Below are positions 46,356 to 58,808 of a stretch of 64,000 nt of DNA, piece by piece; positions within the stretch are counted from its first letter, which is position 1; each line of letters opens with the position of its first letter. Under the pieces are notes generated by a model, which was not told where the DNA came from, searched no databases, and worked only from the letters and a program-made list of their open reading frames with translations. Made by a program: the position numbers and the translations under genes. The DNA is taken from contig NZ_ATUR01000002.1 in NCBI RefSeq assembly GCF_000420305.1, positions 310,001 through 374,000 of the forward strand, written 5' to 3'. This DNA comes from Novosphingopyxis baekryungensis DSM 16222. GTDB taxonomy: Bacteria > Pseudomonadota > Alphaproteobacteria > Sphingomonadales > Sphingomonadaceae.

Positions 46356-47534
46356 TTAGAGCTGCTCCGCGACAAGAGCATCCAGCCGATCGGCCACCGG
46401 AAAATTCTCCGCCATCCAGCGGGCTTCGATCGCATGGAGTTTCCGGCCAAGTTCCGGTCCCGGTTGCAGTCCGCGGGCGATGAGGTCTGCGCCCTTCAGC
46501 GGGAAACGCGGCGGCGTCCAGTCCATCAGGGCGTCAAGCGCAGCCTCGCACCCGGCATCATCGGCATAGAGCAGCGCGGCATCGCGCGCCGCGTCCCACC
46601 CATGGGCATAGGCGGCGTGGCGCGGGATGGAGTTGTCGCGGCACAGAATGCGATCGCGCATGGCTTCCCGCTGCTTGCGGGACAATTTCAGCCGCGCGCC
46701 GATATCGGTGGCCGTTTCCACGCTGGCCGGCAGCAGCGCGAGCAGGCGGCGCAGCGCAGCGGGGTCCACGGCGTGCGCTTGTTCCCGCTCGATCAGCCGA
46801 TCGAGCAGCGCCATGTCCGTTATCTCCGGCAGCACCGGCGCGAAGATACCGCCGCCGAGCATCGCGCGTACGGCGAAACGCGGATCGTCCAGCCCTAGCA
46901 GTTTGAGCAGTTCGTCGGCAATGCGTTCGCGCGACAGGCCTTTCAGGCTGCTGGCCGCCGCGTGGCAGGCGGCATAGGCTTCCCCGTCCACTTCGCTGCG
47001 CCCGAACCGCGCGAGGAAACGAAAATAGCGCAGGATGCGCAGATGATCCTCGGCAATGCGCTGCGTGGCATCGCCAATGAAACGCAGACGCTGTGCCTCC
47101 AGATCGGCCAGACCGCCGAAATAGTCGGAAATCTCGCCCGTCTGTGGATCCGCATAGAGCGCATTGATCGTGAAATCGCGCCGCGCCGCATCTTCCCGCC
47201 AGTCGTCCGAAAAGGCCACAGTGGCGCGGCGGCCGTCGGTGGAAACGTCGCGCCGCAAGGTCGTGACCTCAAACGTGCGCCCATCGGCGACGGCAGTGAC
47301 CGTGCCGTGATCGATGCCGGTGGGCACCGCTTTGAGGCCCGCCGCCTTGAGCCGCCGCATCACCTCTTCGGGCCGTAACGGCGTGGCCAGATCGATATCG
47401 TGCACGGCGCGCCCCAGCAGGCTGTCGCGCACCGCGCCGCCGACGATCCTGGGCTGCATTTCGCCATCGCTCAATGCGGCAACCACGGCGATCAGGGCCG
47501 GATCGCTGCGCCACGCGGCATCGGGCAGTTTCAT
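46356..47534 (-). CDS. cca: CCA tRNA nucleotidyltransferase
   Basis: Adds or repairs the 3' CCA of tRNAs. 392 residues. Class II polymerase-beta head: RIVGGAVRDSLLGRAVHDIDLAT near residue 30, with catalytic Asp residues, and RRATVAFSDDWREDAARRDFTINALYAD near 95, then EDHLRILRYFRFLARFG near 160. Overlaps the NUDIX gene by four bases (ATGA). Encoded CCA in the window's tRNAs suggests mostly repair. Confidence 0.93.
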   Translation of the reverse strand: MKLPDAAWRSDPALIAVVAALSDGEMQPRIVGGAVRDSLLGRAVHDIDLATPLRPEEVMRRLKAAGLKAVPTGIDHGTVTAVADGRTFEVTTLRRDVSTDGRRATVAFSDDWREDAARRDFTINALYADPQTGEISDYFGGLADLEAQRLRFIGDATQRIAEDHLRILRYFRFLARFGRSEVDGEAYAACHAAASSLKGLSRERIADELLKLLGLDDPRFAVRAMLGGGIFAPVLPEITDMALLDRLIEREQAHAVDPAALRRLLALLPASVETATDIGARLKLSRKQREAMRDRILCRDNSIPRHAAYAHGWDAARDAALLYADDAGCEAALDALMDWTPPRFPLKGADLIARGLQPGPELGRKLHAIEARWMAENFPVADRLDALVAEQL

Positions 47535-48112
47535 GCCGCTTCCCGCAGGCGCCGTGACAGATTGGCGATGATCCCGGCGGTCACGCCCCAGATGCGGCGG
47601 CCCTGCCAGTCCATATCATAATAGACGCGGCGGCTGCCTTGCCAGATGCCGCTCTTCTGTTCGACATTGCGATGATCCAGCAGCCAGGCGAGCGGCACCT
47701 CGAACCAGTCTGCCACCTCATCGGGGCAGGGAACAATGGCAAGGTCTGGCGGCACCAGCCCAATCACCGGCACGATGCGAAATCCACTCCCGGAAAGATA
47801 GGGAGAGGATGCGCCGATCACGTCCACCTGGTCGGGCGGAATGGCGAGTTCCTCCTGCGCCTCGCGCAGGGCGGCAGCGATGGAATCCTTGTCTTCCGGT
47901 TCCAGCTTGCCGCCAGGAAAGGCGACCTGCGAGGGATGGTTGCGCAACCAGTCGGGACGCTGGGTCAAAATCACGCCCGGCTCATCGCGCCTGGTGATGG
48001 GGATGAGGACGGCCGCCTCGCGATAGCCGCCGGGCGGCGGACCGAAGCTGGCCTCATCTTCATGCATCGCATCCATGGCGAGCGCGCGGGTCAGCCGGGC
48101 GGCAAGGCTCAT
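47531..48112 (-). CDS. NUDIX hydrolase, CoA pyrophosphatase type
   Basis: 193-residue NUDIX enzyme. The NUDIX box runs from GGKLEPEDKDSIAAALREA to EELAI near residues 68-90. The family-specific LTQRPDWLRNHPSQVAFPG just before it is typical of CoA pyrophosphatases (NUDT7/YeaB-like). Middle gene of the DUF1285-NUDIX-cca operon, overlapping both neighbours by four bases. Confidence 0.9.
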   Translation of the reverse strand: MSLAARLTRALAMDAMHEDEASFGPPPGGYREAAVLIPITRRDEPGVILTQRPDWLRNHPSQVAFPGGKLEPEDKDSIAAALREAQEELAIPPDQVDVIGASSPYLSGSGFRIVPVIGLVPPDLAIVPCPDEVADWFEVPLAWLLDHRNVEQKSGIWQGSRRVYYDMDWQGRRIWGVTAGIIANLSRRLREAA

Positions 48113-48672
48113 GCCGATGGCTCCACAGTGAAAAAGCTGCCGCCGCTCCAGATGCCGGGATGATCGGGATCGGTCGCCAGCGCAAGTTCCACCAGCTCAT
48201 AATAGACCGCGCGGGTCAGCCGTGCCTCCAGCCCATGCCGCACATGCAGATAGAGACGCGGCGCATCGGGGTCGCTGCCGGGCCGCAGCGCGTGGCCTGG
48301 CCCAGCCACCACGATATCGTCGGTATTCAGCCTGAAGCTGATCGACGTTTCCTCGCCGCTGCCTTCCACCCGCATCTCGACCGCCTGGAACGGCGCATCT
48401 TCCACCGCGATCCATTGTTTCTCATAGGGAACGACCAAGGCGAAACGGCCATCCTCCTCCAGTCGCAGCAGGCGCGAAAAGGCGCGGACCATCGCCGGGC
48501 GATTGATCGGCCCGCCATCATGGTACCAGCGGCCTTCCGCATCGATCCGCATCAGGCTGTCCGAAGCGGCCTGCGGGTCCCAGTCCTGCACGGGAGGAAA
48601 ACCACCGCCCGCGCCCAGGCGCAGGATGTCTTCGGCGGTCAGGCTGGCAAGGTCGGGCGCGTCATAGGGCAT
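48109..48672 (-). CDS. DUF1285 protein
   Basis: 187-residue cytosolic protein of the DUF1285 family, identified from WYHDGGPINRPAMVRAFSRLL, EKQWIAVEDAPF and RLYLHVRHGLEARLTRAVYYELVELA. Function unknown. The start ATG 48672 is chosen because upstream sequence shows no family match; no strong Shine-Dalgarno is present. First gene of an operon with NUDIX and cca (four-base overlap). Confidence 0.85.
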   Translation of the reverse strand: MPYDAPDLASLTAEDILRLGAGGGFPPVQDWDPQAASDSLMRIDAEGRWYHDGGPINRPAMVRAFSRLLRLEEDGRFALVVPYEKQWIAVEDAPFQAVEMRVEGSGEETSISFRLNTDDIVVAGPGHALRPGSDPDAPRLYLHVRHGLEARLTRAVYYELVELALATDPDHPGIWSGGSFFTVEPSA

Positions 48673-48799
48673 CGCTATCAGATAGAGTGCCCGTTCCAGC
48701 TTGCCAATGCGCCGTGGTTGGATGACAAGCACAGGTGCAACCGCCTGCGTGCCATGCACGTTTAGGCCAGAACAGAATTCATCAGAGGGGCAGCGCATC

Positions 48800-49660
48800 A
48801 TGGACGTCAATCAAACAGAGCCGGTCGGCGGGACGCAGGACGCGGCTGCCAATCCGTCCAGCGGAAAGCCCGCGTTGATCAAGCGTGATCCTTTCGGGCT
48901 TCTGGTGCTGATCCTCGGTGCCGGTGCCGGCCTGTGGGGCCTTTTGGCCTCGTTCGGTTCCGGCTGGGGGTTCTGGGATTATACGGTCGGCCTCACCTGG
49001 CTGCGTTATGCCTTTTTCCTGGCGCTCTTCACGCTGGCGCTGGGGATTGGCGTGTTCGTCTGGCGTCGTCGCAAGGGTATGCGCACCAAGATGCCGCGGC
49101 TTCTGGTCGGCATGCTGTCCGCCGCCATCTTTGCCGGATATATCGGCTATCAGGTAAGCGTCGCCAAATCGCTTCCCGCCATCCATGACATCTCGACCGA
49201 TCTGGCTGATCCCCCGCAGTTCGTGGCCTTGCAACTGCGCGCCGACAATTGGGACGCCATTCCCGGCGCCGATGATGGGGACATGCAGGGGTTGTCCCCG
49301 CGCCAGCGCTGGGCCTTGCTGCATCAGGAAGCGTATCCCGATATCCGCTCCGTGCGGGTGAACATGCCCGTGGCCGATGTGATTGCCGCCGCCGACCGGC
49401 TGGCGCAGGACCGCGACTGGGATGTAGTCGCCGCCGTTCAGGCGCGCGGACGGCTGGAAGCGACCGACACGGTCAGCGCTTTCCGGTTCAAGGATGATGT
49501 CGTGCTGCGCGTGCGTCCGGCTGCCGGCGGCGAAGGGTCGATCATCGACATGCGTTCGGTCAGCCGCGTCGGGCAGAGCGATATCGGCGTGAATGCCGAA
49601 CGGGTGCGCAGCTTCCTGTCTGACCTGAGCGGCACCACCACCACGGCGGCGAACCGCTAA
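48800..49660 (+). CDS. DUF1499 membrane protein
   Basis: 286-residue protein. A polar N-terminus is followed by three hydrophobic helices (about 37-57, 68-88 and 98-118), then a C-terminal DUF1499 domain (from about 128, starting HDISTDLADPPQFV). The start ATG 48800 follows AGAGGGG. Function of the family is unknown. The extensin-like gene begins 8 bases after it and is probably co-transcribed. Confidence 0.87.
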   Translation: MDVNQTEPVGGTQDAAANPSSGKPALIKRDPFGLLVLILGAGAGLWGLLASFGSGWGFWDYTVGLTWLRYAFFLALFTLALGIGVFVWRRRKGMRTKMPRLLVGMLSAAIFAGYIGYQVSVAKSLPAIHDISTDLADPPQFVALQLRADNWDAIPGADDGDMQGLSPRQRWALLHQEAYPDIRSVRVNMPVADVIAAADRLAQDRDWDVVAAVQARGRLEATDTVSAFRFKDDVVLRVRPAAGGEGSIIDMRSVSRVGQSDIGVNAERVRSFLSDLSGTTTTAANR

Positions 49661-49667
49661 TTCCACG

Positions 49668-50402
49668 ATGCTGCGGACTGTCAAAGGTGTCGTTCGCAGC
49701 ATCGTCCTGCTCCTGCTGATCGGAGGCATAGGGCTGATCGGCTACGTCGTGGTGCGCGATCGGCCGCAGGACGTTCCCTGGACCGAGCTTGATCTGACGC
49801 AGCCGGTGGGAATGTTTACGGGCCGCAAGATTGCGGCGCTGGGGTCGGATCCTGCTAAATGCCGGGCGCTGCTGGATCGGGCGGGCGTGGAATATGCGGT
49901 GCGTTCGCCGCGTGGGGAGGGGCAGTGTCTGGCCGATGACAGCCTGATCCCCGAAGCCGGCGGCGCAACGGCCATCCGCTTCCGCCCGGCTTCCCTGGCC
50001 ACCAGTTGCCCTGTCGTCACCGGTCTGGCGCTATGGGAATGGCAGGTGCTGCAGCCAGCCGCGCGCAAGCATTTCGGCGAATCCGTCGCCAGCATCGGCC
50101 ATTTCGGATCCTATAGCTGCCGCCGCATGTATGGCGGATCGGACGGTCCTTGGAGCGAGCATGCCACGGCCGATGCCATCGATATTGCCAGCTTCACGCT
50201 GGAAGGCGGCAAGAAAATCAGCGTGCTCGACGACTGGAATGACGGCAATGCGCAAGAGCAGGCATTTCTGCGCGAGGTGCGCGATGGCGCCTGCGATCTG
50301 TTCGCCACGGTGCTCTCTCCGGACTATAACGCGGCCCACGCCAATCATTTTCATCTGGATCAAGCCGATCGCGGCACCACAGGATTTCGGGTCTGCCGTT
50401 AG
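49668..50402 (+). CDS. Extensin-like domain protein
   Basis: 244-residue protein with one N-terminal membrane helix (about 9-28). The C-terminal extensin-like domain shows CRALLDRAGVEY, ARKHFGESVASIGHFGSYSCRRMYGG and the end FATVLSPDYNAAHANHFHLD. The HANHFHLD motif resembles a zinc D-Ala-D-Ala peptidase site, so action on peptidoglycan is plausible. Follows the DUF1499 gene by 8 bases. Confidence 0.88.
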   Translation: MLRTVKGVVRSIVLLLLIGGIGLIGYVVVRDRPQDVPWTELDLTQPVGMFTGRKIAALGSDPAKCRALLDRAGVEYAVRSPRGEGQCLADDSLIPEAGGATAIRFRPASLATSCPVVTGLALWEWQVLQPAARKHFGESVASIGHFGSYSCRRMYGGSDGPWSEHATADAIDIASFTLEGGKKISVLDDWNDGNAQEQAFLREVRDGACDLFATVLSPDYNAAHANHFHLDQADRGTTGFRVCR

Positions 50403-50472
50403 ACCGTCAGGCCTGGCGGCTGTCGCCAATCCGCTTGTCAGCCGCCCGCGCTCAAGCTAATGGAGCGCGCAT

Positions 50473-50546
50473 GCGGGCGTGATGTAGTGGTAGCCTGTCA
50501 GCTTCCCATGCTGATCGTGCGGGTTCGATTCCCGCCGCCCGCTCCA
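50473..50546 (+). tRNA. tRNA-Gly (anticodon CCC)
   Basis: 74-base tRNA with encoded CCA. Acceptor GCGGGCG pairs with CGCCCGC, the T arm is GCGGG-TTCGATT-CCCGC, and the anticodon loop TTCCCAT gives CCC, reading GGG. Lies 45 bases from the stop of the convergent PQQ dehydrogenase gene. Confidence 0.96.
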
Positions 50547-50591
50547 GCCTTTTCATGAGCGATAGCGGCGGCATGCAGGCTGGTCTTTCGA

Positions 50592-51815
50592 TCAGCTCGT
50601 CGATTTGGGCGTTAGACGCATGACCCGGCCCTGTGCGCTCTTCCCGCCATCTTCCAGCAGCCACACCGATCCGTCGGGGGCCTGTTCGACCTCGCGGATG
50701 CGCGTACCCATATCGAACCACGTCTCCTGCCGCGCTTCCTGATCGTTCACATTGATCAGCGCCAGCGACTTGCTGGAGAGGCCGCCCATCAGGATCGATC
50801 CCTGCCATTCCGGAAACAGGCTGCCGGTGTAGAAGATCATGCCCGCGGGCGAGATGACCGGGGTCCAATAGACCTTCGGCTTGGTAAAGCCGTCGTCCGC
50901 GCTGTGATCGGGGATCGGCTTGCCGTCATAATTGTCGCCATAGGATCGCACCGGCCAGCCATAATTGGCGCCGCGCTTTATCAGATTGACCTCATCTCCA
51001 CCCTTGGGGCCCATTTCATGGTTCCAGAGTTGCCCATTGGGGGAAAAGGCGAGGCCCAGCGTATTGCGGTGGCCATAGGACCAAATTTGCGCGGTGGTGC
51101 CGCCTTCATCATAAAAAGGATTGTCTTCCGGCACGCTGCCATCGGGATAGAGGCGCACGATACTGCCCAGATTGTTGCTGCGGTCCTGCGCCGGGTCCTG
51201 CTTCTGCCGTTCGCCGGAGCTGATGAACATATATTTGCCGTCGGGCGAAAAGGCGATGCGATGCGAGAAATGGCCGCGCCCGGTCACCTTGGGGGCCTGC
51301 CGCCAAACGATCTGAAGATTATCCAGGCTAGGCGCCGCGCCCGTACGGTTCAGCTTGGCGCGGCCCACCACCGCCCCGCGCGTATCGCCATCGCCCGCTT
51401 CCACCCAGCTGAGATAGACCATGCCGCTCTGCGCAAAGTCGGGCGCCAGAACGACATCGCCCAGGCCGCCCTGACCGCCATAATCGACCTTAGGCGTTCC
51501 GGAAACTTGCTGCGTGCCGCCATTTTGCGTCCAGTGCAGGAGGCGTCCGTCCTTTTCGGTAATCAGCGCTTCGCCTGCGCCTAGGAAGGTCATCGCCCAT
51601 GGCTCGTCCAGATCGGCCACGGTCTCCACGTCGAACGGCAGCTTGGCCACCTTGCTCATCTGCGCGGCGTTCTGCGGACCGCTGCTGCTGCTGCTACCTG
51701 CCTGCGGCGTGCCGATCGCGCTGTCCGGGTTTTCGGCGGCCATCGACTTGTCGGTGCTGCCATTGCACCCGGCGGCGAGGAGGGGCAGGGCGGCAAGGGC
51801 AAGAAGATGACGCAT
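50592..51815 (-). CDS. PQQ-dependent sugar dehydrogenase lipoprotein
   Basis: 407-residue periplasmic lipoprotein of the soluble aldose-sugar-dehydrogenase (YliI/Asd) group. The lipobox is LLAAGC, making Cys17 the lipid anchor. A six-bladed propeller follows with the family signatures DLDEPWAMTFLG near 70, GQGGLGDVVLAPDF near 113, GRGHFSHRIAFSPDGKYMFISSGER near 180 and WNHEMGPKGGDEVN near 260. It would oxidise sugars outside the inner membrane using PQQ. No pqq genes are in the window. Confidence 0.92.
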   Translation of the reverse strand: MRHLLALAALPLLAAGCNGSTDKSMAAENPDSAIGTPQAGSSSSSGPQNAAQMSKVAKLPFDVETVADLDEPWAMTFLGAGEALITEKDGRLLHWTQNGGTQQVSGTPKVDYGGQGGLGDVVLAPDFAQSGMVYLSWVEAGDGDTRGAVVGRAKLNRTGAAPSLDNLQIVWRQAPKVTGRGHFSHRIAFSPDGKYMFISSGERQKQDPAQDRSNNLGSIVRLYPDGSVPEDNPFYDEGGTTAQIWSYGHRNTLGLAFSPNGQLWNHEMGPKGGDEVNLIKRGANYGWPVRSYGDNYDGKPIPDHSADDGFTKPKVYWTPVISPAGMIFYTGSLFPEWQGSILMGGLSSKSLALINVNDQEARQETWFDMGTRIREVEQAPDGSVWLLEDGGKSAQGRVMRLTPKSTS

Positions 51816-52098
51816 GGGGGGGAATCCTTGTTCGATGGACCAGTTTTTCGTCGGCTGGTGAGACGTTTACACAAATAAAGCGGTCGATCACACATTCCGT
51901 TCCCCGCCGCCGCCAGGGCTAATCCGCCGCGCCCACTGCGGAGCCGGCGGAGGAATGGACTTGCCAGCAACCGCCCCGGCATCTATATCCTCGCTCGTTC
52001 CCGACATTGCAGAGACGATCGCGGGGCCGCCTCCGAAAGGGCGCGGCGACGACCGGCTTTGCTTAGCGCCGCGGAACGACAAAATTTTTTGGAGGCCC

Positions 52099-52668
52099 AT
52101 GCCCGATCTCGAAGCCCTGACCGCATTGATTGCCAGCGAAGCCGAAGCGCTTGGCTTCGATCTGGTGCGCGTTGCCTGGCTCGGCGGAGATGAGCGCACG
52201 CTTCAGATCATGGCTGAGCGGCCCGATACCCGCCAGCTGGGGATCGATGATTGCGCCAAGCTGTCGCGCCGTCTGTCGAACAAGTTCGACGAGATGGAAG
52301 AGGCCGGCAAGGACCCGATCGACGGCGCGTACCGGCTGGAAGTCAGCTCGCCCGGCATCGACCGTCCGCTCACCCGGCTGAAGGATTTTTCCGATTGGGC
52401 CGGTCATGAGGTGCGGGTGAATCTGACCGCCGGTGTCGATGGCCGCAAACAACTGCGCGGCGATCTGATCGGCGTGGAAGACGGCATGATCGCTATCGAC
52501 GATCGCAAGTCCGGCAAGATGCTGTTCGATCCGGCCACGCTGCATTCGGCCAAGCTGATGCTGACCGATCGGTTGATCGCCGCGACGGCGCCGATGGATG
52601 CGCAGGGCGCCGATGAGGTGGAAGAAATTGCCGGGGACGACGACGCCGAGGATGGCGACGAGAATTAG
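52099..52668 (+). CDS. rimP: Ribosome maturation factor RimP
   Basis: 30S assembly factor, 189 residues. Marks: GFDLVRVAWLGGDERTLQIMAE near 20, ISSPGIDRPLTR-type segment (VSSPGIDRPLTRLKDF) near 88, and a C-terminal Sm-like fold. The ATG at 52099 has GGAGG 4-8 bases upstream. It heads the translation block rimP-nusA-ylxR/L7Ae-infB-rbfA-truB-rpsO-pnp. The C-terminus is acidic. Confidence 0.95.
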   Translation: MPDLEALTALIASEAEALGFDLVRVAWLGGDERTLQIMAERPDTRQLGIDDCAKLSRRLSNKFDEMEEAGKDPIDGAYRLEVSSPGIDRPLTRLKDFSDWAGHEVRVNLTAGVDGRKQLRGDLIGVEDGMIAIDDRKSGKMLFDPATLHSAKLMLTDRLIAATAPMDAQGADEVEEIAGDDDAEDGDEN

Positions 52669-52721
52669 GCGCTCCGGCGCACCCGCTATATAGATAGATG
52701 CAACGAAAGAAGTAGAGATAC

Positions 52722-54371
52722 ATGGCCAGCCCGATTTCCGCCAACAAGGCAGAACTGCTCGCAATCGCCAATGCGGTGGCGCAGGAGAAGATGATCGACA
52801 AGGCGATCGTCGTCGAAGCGCTCGAAGAAGCGATCCAGCGCGCTGCGCGCTCGCGCTATGGCGCCGAGAACGACATTCGTGCGAAGCTCGACATGCAGAC
52901 CGGCGATCTGCAGCTGTGGCGCGTGGTCGAGGTGGTCGAGGTGGTCGAAGAGGTCGAGGATCATTTCAAGCAGGTCGATCTGAAGCAGGGTCAGAAGCTG
53001 CAGAAGGACGCCGGCGTCGGCGATTTCATCGTCGATCCGCTGCCCCCGGTCGATCTGGGACGGATCGACGCGCAGTCGGCCAAACAGGTGATCTTCCAGA
53101 AGGTCCGCGATGCCGAGCGTGAGCGTCAGTTCGAGGAATTTAAGGACCGTGCGGGTGAGATCATCACCGGCGTCGTCAAGTCCGTCGAGTTCGGCCATAT
53201 CGTGGTCGATCTGGGCCGCGCCGAGGGCGTGATCCGCCGCGACCAGCAAATCCCACGCGAAATGGTGCGCACCGGCGATCGCATCCGCTCGCTGATCCTG
53301 AAGGTGCAACGCGAAAATCGCGGGCCGCAGATCCTGCTCAGCCGCGCGCATCCCGATTTCATGAAAAAGCTGTTCGCGCAGGAAGTGCCCGAAATTTACG
53401 ATGGCATTATCGAGATCAAGGCCGCAGCCCGCGATCCGGGCAGCCGCGCCAAGATCGGCGTCATCAGCTATGACGGGTCGATCGATCCGGTCGGTGCCTG
53501 CGTCGGCATGAAGGGCAGCCGCGTACAGGCCGTCGTGCAGGAAATGCAGGGCGAGAAGATCGACATCATTCCCTGGAGCGAAGATACCGCCACCTTCGTG
53601 GTGAACGCGTTGCAGCCGGCTACGGTGAGCCGCGTGGTGATCGACGAGGAAGAGACCCGCATCGAAGTGGTGGTGCCGGACGATCAGCTGTCGCTCGCCA
53701 TCGGTCGCCGCGGCCAGAATGTCCGCCTCGCCAGTCAGCTGACCGGCCATGGCATCGACATCATGACCGAGGAGGAAAGCTCCGAGAAGCGGCAGAAGGA
53801 ATTCGCCGAGCGGACCGAACTTTTCCAGGAAGAGCTGGACGTCGACGAGACGCTGTCTCAGCTGCTGGTGGCCGAAGGCTTCAGCGAGCTGGAAGAGGTA
53901 GCCTATGTCGCGCTGGATGAAATTTCCGGCATCGAGGGCTTTGATGAAGAGCTGGCCGAAGAGCTGCAGAACCGCGCGATGGAAGCGCTGGAACGTCGCG
54001 AGGAAGCCTCCCGCACCGAACGCCGTGAATTGGGCGTGGAAGATGCGCTGGCGGAACTGCCGATCCTGACCGAGGGCATGCTGGTGACGCTGGGCAAGGC
54101 GGGCATCAAGACGCTCGACGATCTGGCCGATCTTGCCACCGATGAGCTGATTTTCAAGCCGCGCCAGGAACCGCGCCGCTCCAACAGCGACCGTCGCCGC
54201 ACCGAGGTGAAGCCGGGCGTGCTGGCCTCGTACAGCCTCTCGGAAGAGCAGGGCAACGAGATCATCATGGCAGCGCGCGCACACTGGTTCGACGATGAGG
54301 ACAAGGCACCGGCGGAAACGCCCGCAGCCGCAGAAGAAGGGGAGGCCGCCAATGCGGAAGCTTCCCAATGA
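52722..54371 (+). CDS. nusA: Transcription factor NusA
   Basis: 549-residue RNA polymerase-binding elongation and termination factor. N-terminal domain 1-130 is followed by the S1 domain near 135 (GEIITGVVKSVEFGHIVVDLG) and KH domains with PVGACVGMKGSRVQAVVQEM near 257 and LAIGRRGQNVRLASQLTG near 325. The C-terminus carries acidic repeat segments (LLVAEGFSELEEVAYV, LITEGMLVTLGKAGI-like). Overlaps the next gene by 20 bases. Confidence 0.97.
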   Translation: MASPISANKAELLAIANAVAQEKMIDKAIVVEALEEAIQRAARSRYGAENDIRAKLDMQTGDLQLWRVVEVVEVVEEVEDHFKQVDLKQGQKLQKDAGVGDFIVDPLPPVDLGRIDAQSAKQVIFQKVRDAERERQFEEFKDRAGEIITGVVKSVEFGHIVVDLGRAEGVIRRDQQIPREMVRTGDRIRSLILKVQRENRGPQILLSRAHPDFMKKLFAQEVPEIYDGIIEIKAAARDPGSRAKIGVISYDGSIDPVGACVGMKGSRVQAVVQEMQGEKIDIIPWSEDTATFVVNALQPATVSRVVIDEEETRIEVVVPDDQLSLAIGRRGQNVRLASQLTGHGIDIMTEEESSEKRQKEFAERTELFQEELDVDETLSQLLVAEGFSELEEVAYVALDEISGIEGFDEELAEELQNRAMEALERREEASRTERRELGVEDALAELPILTEGMLVTLGKAGIKTLDDLADLATDELIFKPRQEPRRSNSDRRRTEVKPGVLASYSLSEEQGNEIIMAARAHWFDDEDKAPAETPAAAEEGEAANAEASQ

Positions 54372-55199
54372 TACGCCGGATACGGATCTAGGGTCCGCAT
54401 CGCAGGATCAGATCGCGTCCGGCCAGGTTGCGCCGGGCGAGACTGCCTCGGGCGATAAGAACATGATCTTGCCAGACGAGGGTGCGCCTTCGTCCGGCTC
54501 CCATGGCCATAAGGATCGCAGCAGCCCCGTGCGCCGCTGCATCCTGTCGGGGGACCGTGCACCGCAGGACATGCTGGTGCGCCTTGCGGTGTCTCCCGAT
54601 GGTATGCTGGCGCCGGACGTCAATGCCAAGGCTCCGGGCCGTGGTGCCTGGATCGGCGTATCGCGCAGCGAACTGGAAGCGGCGATCGAGAAAGGCCGCA
54701 TGAAGGGCGCCATTGCGCGCGCCTTCAAGACGGGCGGCGTGACCATGCCGGACAATCTGCCGGAGTGGATCGAGACGCAGCTGCGTCAGGCCACGCTGGA
54801 CCGGCTCGGGCTGGAGGCGCGGGCATCCAATCTGCTGACGGGCTCTGAAAAGATTGCTGAACGGGCGCGTGGCGGCCGAGTCAATCTGCTGCTCCATACA
54901 CTCGATTCGCGCCCCGACGGTCGGCGCAAGCTGGATCAGGCGCTGCGAGTCGGCACCGAGCGGGAGGGTTCGGGTGATACCGGCCTCGTCTTGCCGGTGG
55001 ACCGGGACGCCCTATCTATGGCATTGGGGCGCGACAATGCGGTCCACGCCGCGATATTGGGGGAGAAGGCGGCAGCCCGCGTGCTGCACCATCTCCGCCG
55101 CTGGCTAAATTACACCGGATGCAGTAACGGTGCCGCCCCCGCTGACGGGGACGGTCAAGCTGCGACACATGAAGACGACCTTAGGAAGACTGCTGTTCG

Positions 55200-55203
<4 letters not shown>
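54352..55203 (+). CDS. YlxR (DUF448)-L7Ae-type RNA-binding fusion
   Basis: 283-residue protein. After a low-complexity acidic start of about 50 residues, a YlxR/DUF448 domain (RRCILSGDRAPQDMLVRLAV, then RGAWIGVSRSELEAAI) is followed by an L7Ae-like part (about 185-265, RVLHHLRRWLNYT tail). In Firmicutes the two domains are separate (ylxR, ylxQ); here they are one protein. GGGGAGG before ATG 54352; upstream in-frame starts lie within nusA. Ends on an ATGA overlap with infB. Confidence 0.88.
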
Positions 55204-57818
<2,615 letters not shown>

Positions 57819-57821
57819 GGC

Positions 57822-58346
57822 ATGCGCTACGTCGCGTTCCTCGGCAGCATCAATGTCGGCGGTAATCGGCTGAAGATGGTCGATCTGCGCGACGCGATCG
57901 AGCATGAAGGTTTCGAGGATATCGAGACCGTGGTGGCCAGCGGCAATCTGTTGTTCACGCATGATGAGCGCCCATCCGACGGCATAGCCGAAAAGATGGC
58001 GTTCATCCTGCATGACCGCTTTGGCATTCGCAGCTTTGCCGCGATCCGCAATCGCGCCGAGCTCGCGGCGGCCATTGCCGAAAATCCCTTTGGCGATGAT
58101 GGCGATCCGAAAAAGGTGCACACGCTGTTTGCGAGCGAACGCTACGATCCGGAGCAGTTCGCCGCCTTCGCCGCGGATTATCCAGGGCCGGAGCGCGTGG
58201 CCGCCGGTACGCGCGCCTATCATGTCGATTTTGTGGACGGTGTCGGGGTATCGAGGCTCGCCACGCTGGTCGATCAGCGCTTCGACTTTCGCGCCACGGC
58301 TCGCAACATGAATTCAATGAGACGTATTTTGGAAAAGATGGACTGA
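57822..58346 (+). CDS. DUF1697 protein
   Basis: 174-residue cytosolic protein of the DUF1697 family, recognised by [22 protein letters not shown] at the start and the ending [15 protein letters not shown]. Function unknown. It is inserted between infB (3 bases before) and rbfA (ATG shares a base with its stop), a place where these genes are normally adjacent. Same GC and codon use as the neighbours, so not a recent arrival. Confidence 0.87.
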   Translation: MRYVAFLGSINVGGNRLKMVDLRDAIEHEGFEDIETVVASGNLLFTHDERPSDGIAEKMAFILHDRFGIRSFAAIRNRAELAAAIAENPFGDDGDPKKVHTLFASERYDPEQFAAFAADYPGPERVAAGTRAYHVDFVDGVGVSRLATLVDQRFDFRATARNMNSMRRILEKMD

Positions 58347-58765
58347 TGGCGCGCTTCAACGATTCCGGGCCCGAAGGCCGCTCCATCCGCACCTTGCGGG
58401 TGGGCGAGCAGGTGCGTCATATCCTGAGCGAGCTGTTGCAGCGCGGCGACGTGCACGACCCGCGTCTGGCGGGCCTGCCGATCTCCGTCACCGAAGTTCG
58501 CATGTCGCCAGATCTGCGCCACGCCACCGTCTTCTTCAAACCGCTGCTCGGTCAGAAAGAGGCCGAAATCGGCGCGGCGCTGAAGGAGAATGCCGGCTAT
58601 CTGAAGGGCGAAGTGGCCAAGCGCGTGCGCATGAAATATGCGGCTGAACTGAAATTCCTGCCCGATGAGAGCTTCGACGAAGGCGCGCATATCGATGCGC
58701 TGCTGCGTGATCCCAAGGTGGCGCAGGATCTTGGCGAAGAACCGGACGACGCGCCGGACGTCTGA
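58346..58765 (+). CDS. rbfA: Ribosome-binding factor A
   Basis: 139-residue 30S maturation factor with a KH-like fold: [15 protein letters not shown] near residue 20, [19 protein letters not shown]-type segment near 46, and [21 protein letters not shown] near 95. Overlaps DUF1697 by one base. C-terminus acidic, as in other alphaproteobacterial RbfA. Confidence 0.95.
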   Translation: MARFNDSGPEGRSIRTLRVGEQVRHILSELLQRGDVHDPRLAGLPISVTEVRMSPDLRHATVFFKPLLGQKEAEIGAALKENAGYLKGEVAKRVRMKYAAELKFLPDESFDEGAHIDALLRDPKVAQDLGEEPDDAPDV

Positions 58766-58808
58766 TCGCCGGTTTCGCGTGCACCGCCAGCCTGCTTAGG
58801 GGGCATCG

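Noticed and set aside
52903-52960. Repeated GAGGTGGTCGAGGTGGTCGA in nusA
   Set aside because: It is a coding repeat of Val-Glu codons (EVVEVVEEVE) within a normal NusA domain, not a mobile or regulatory repeat.
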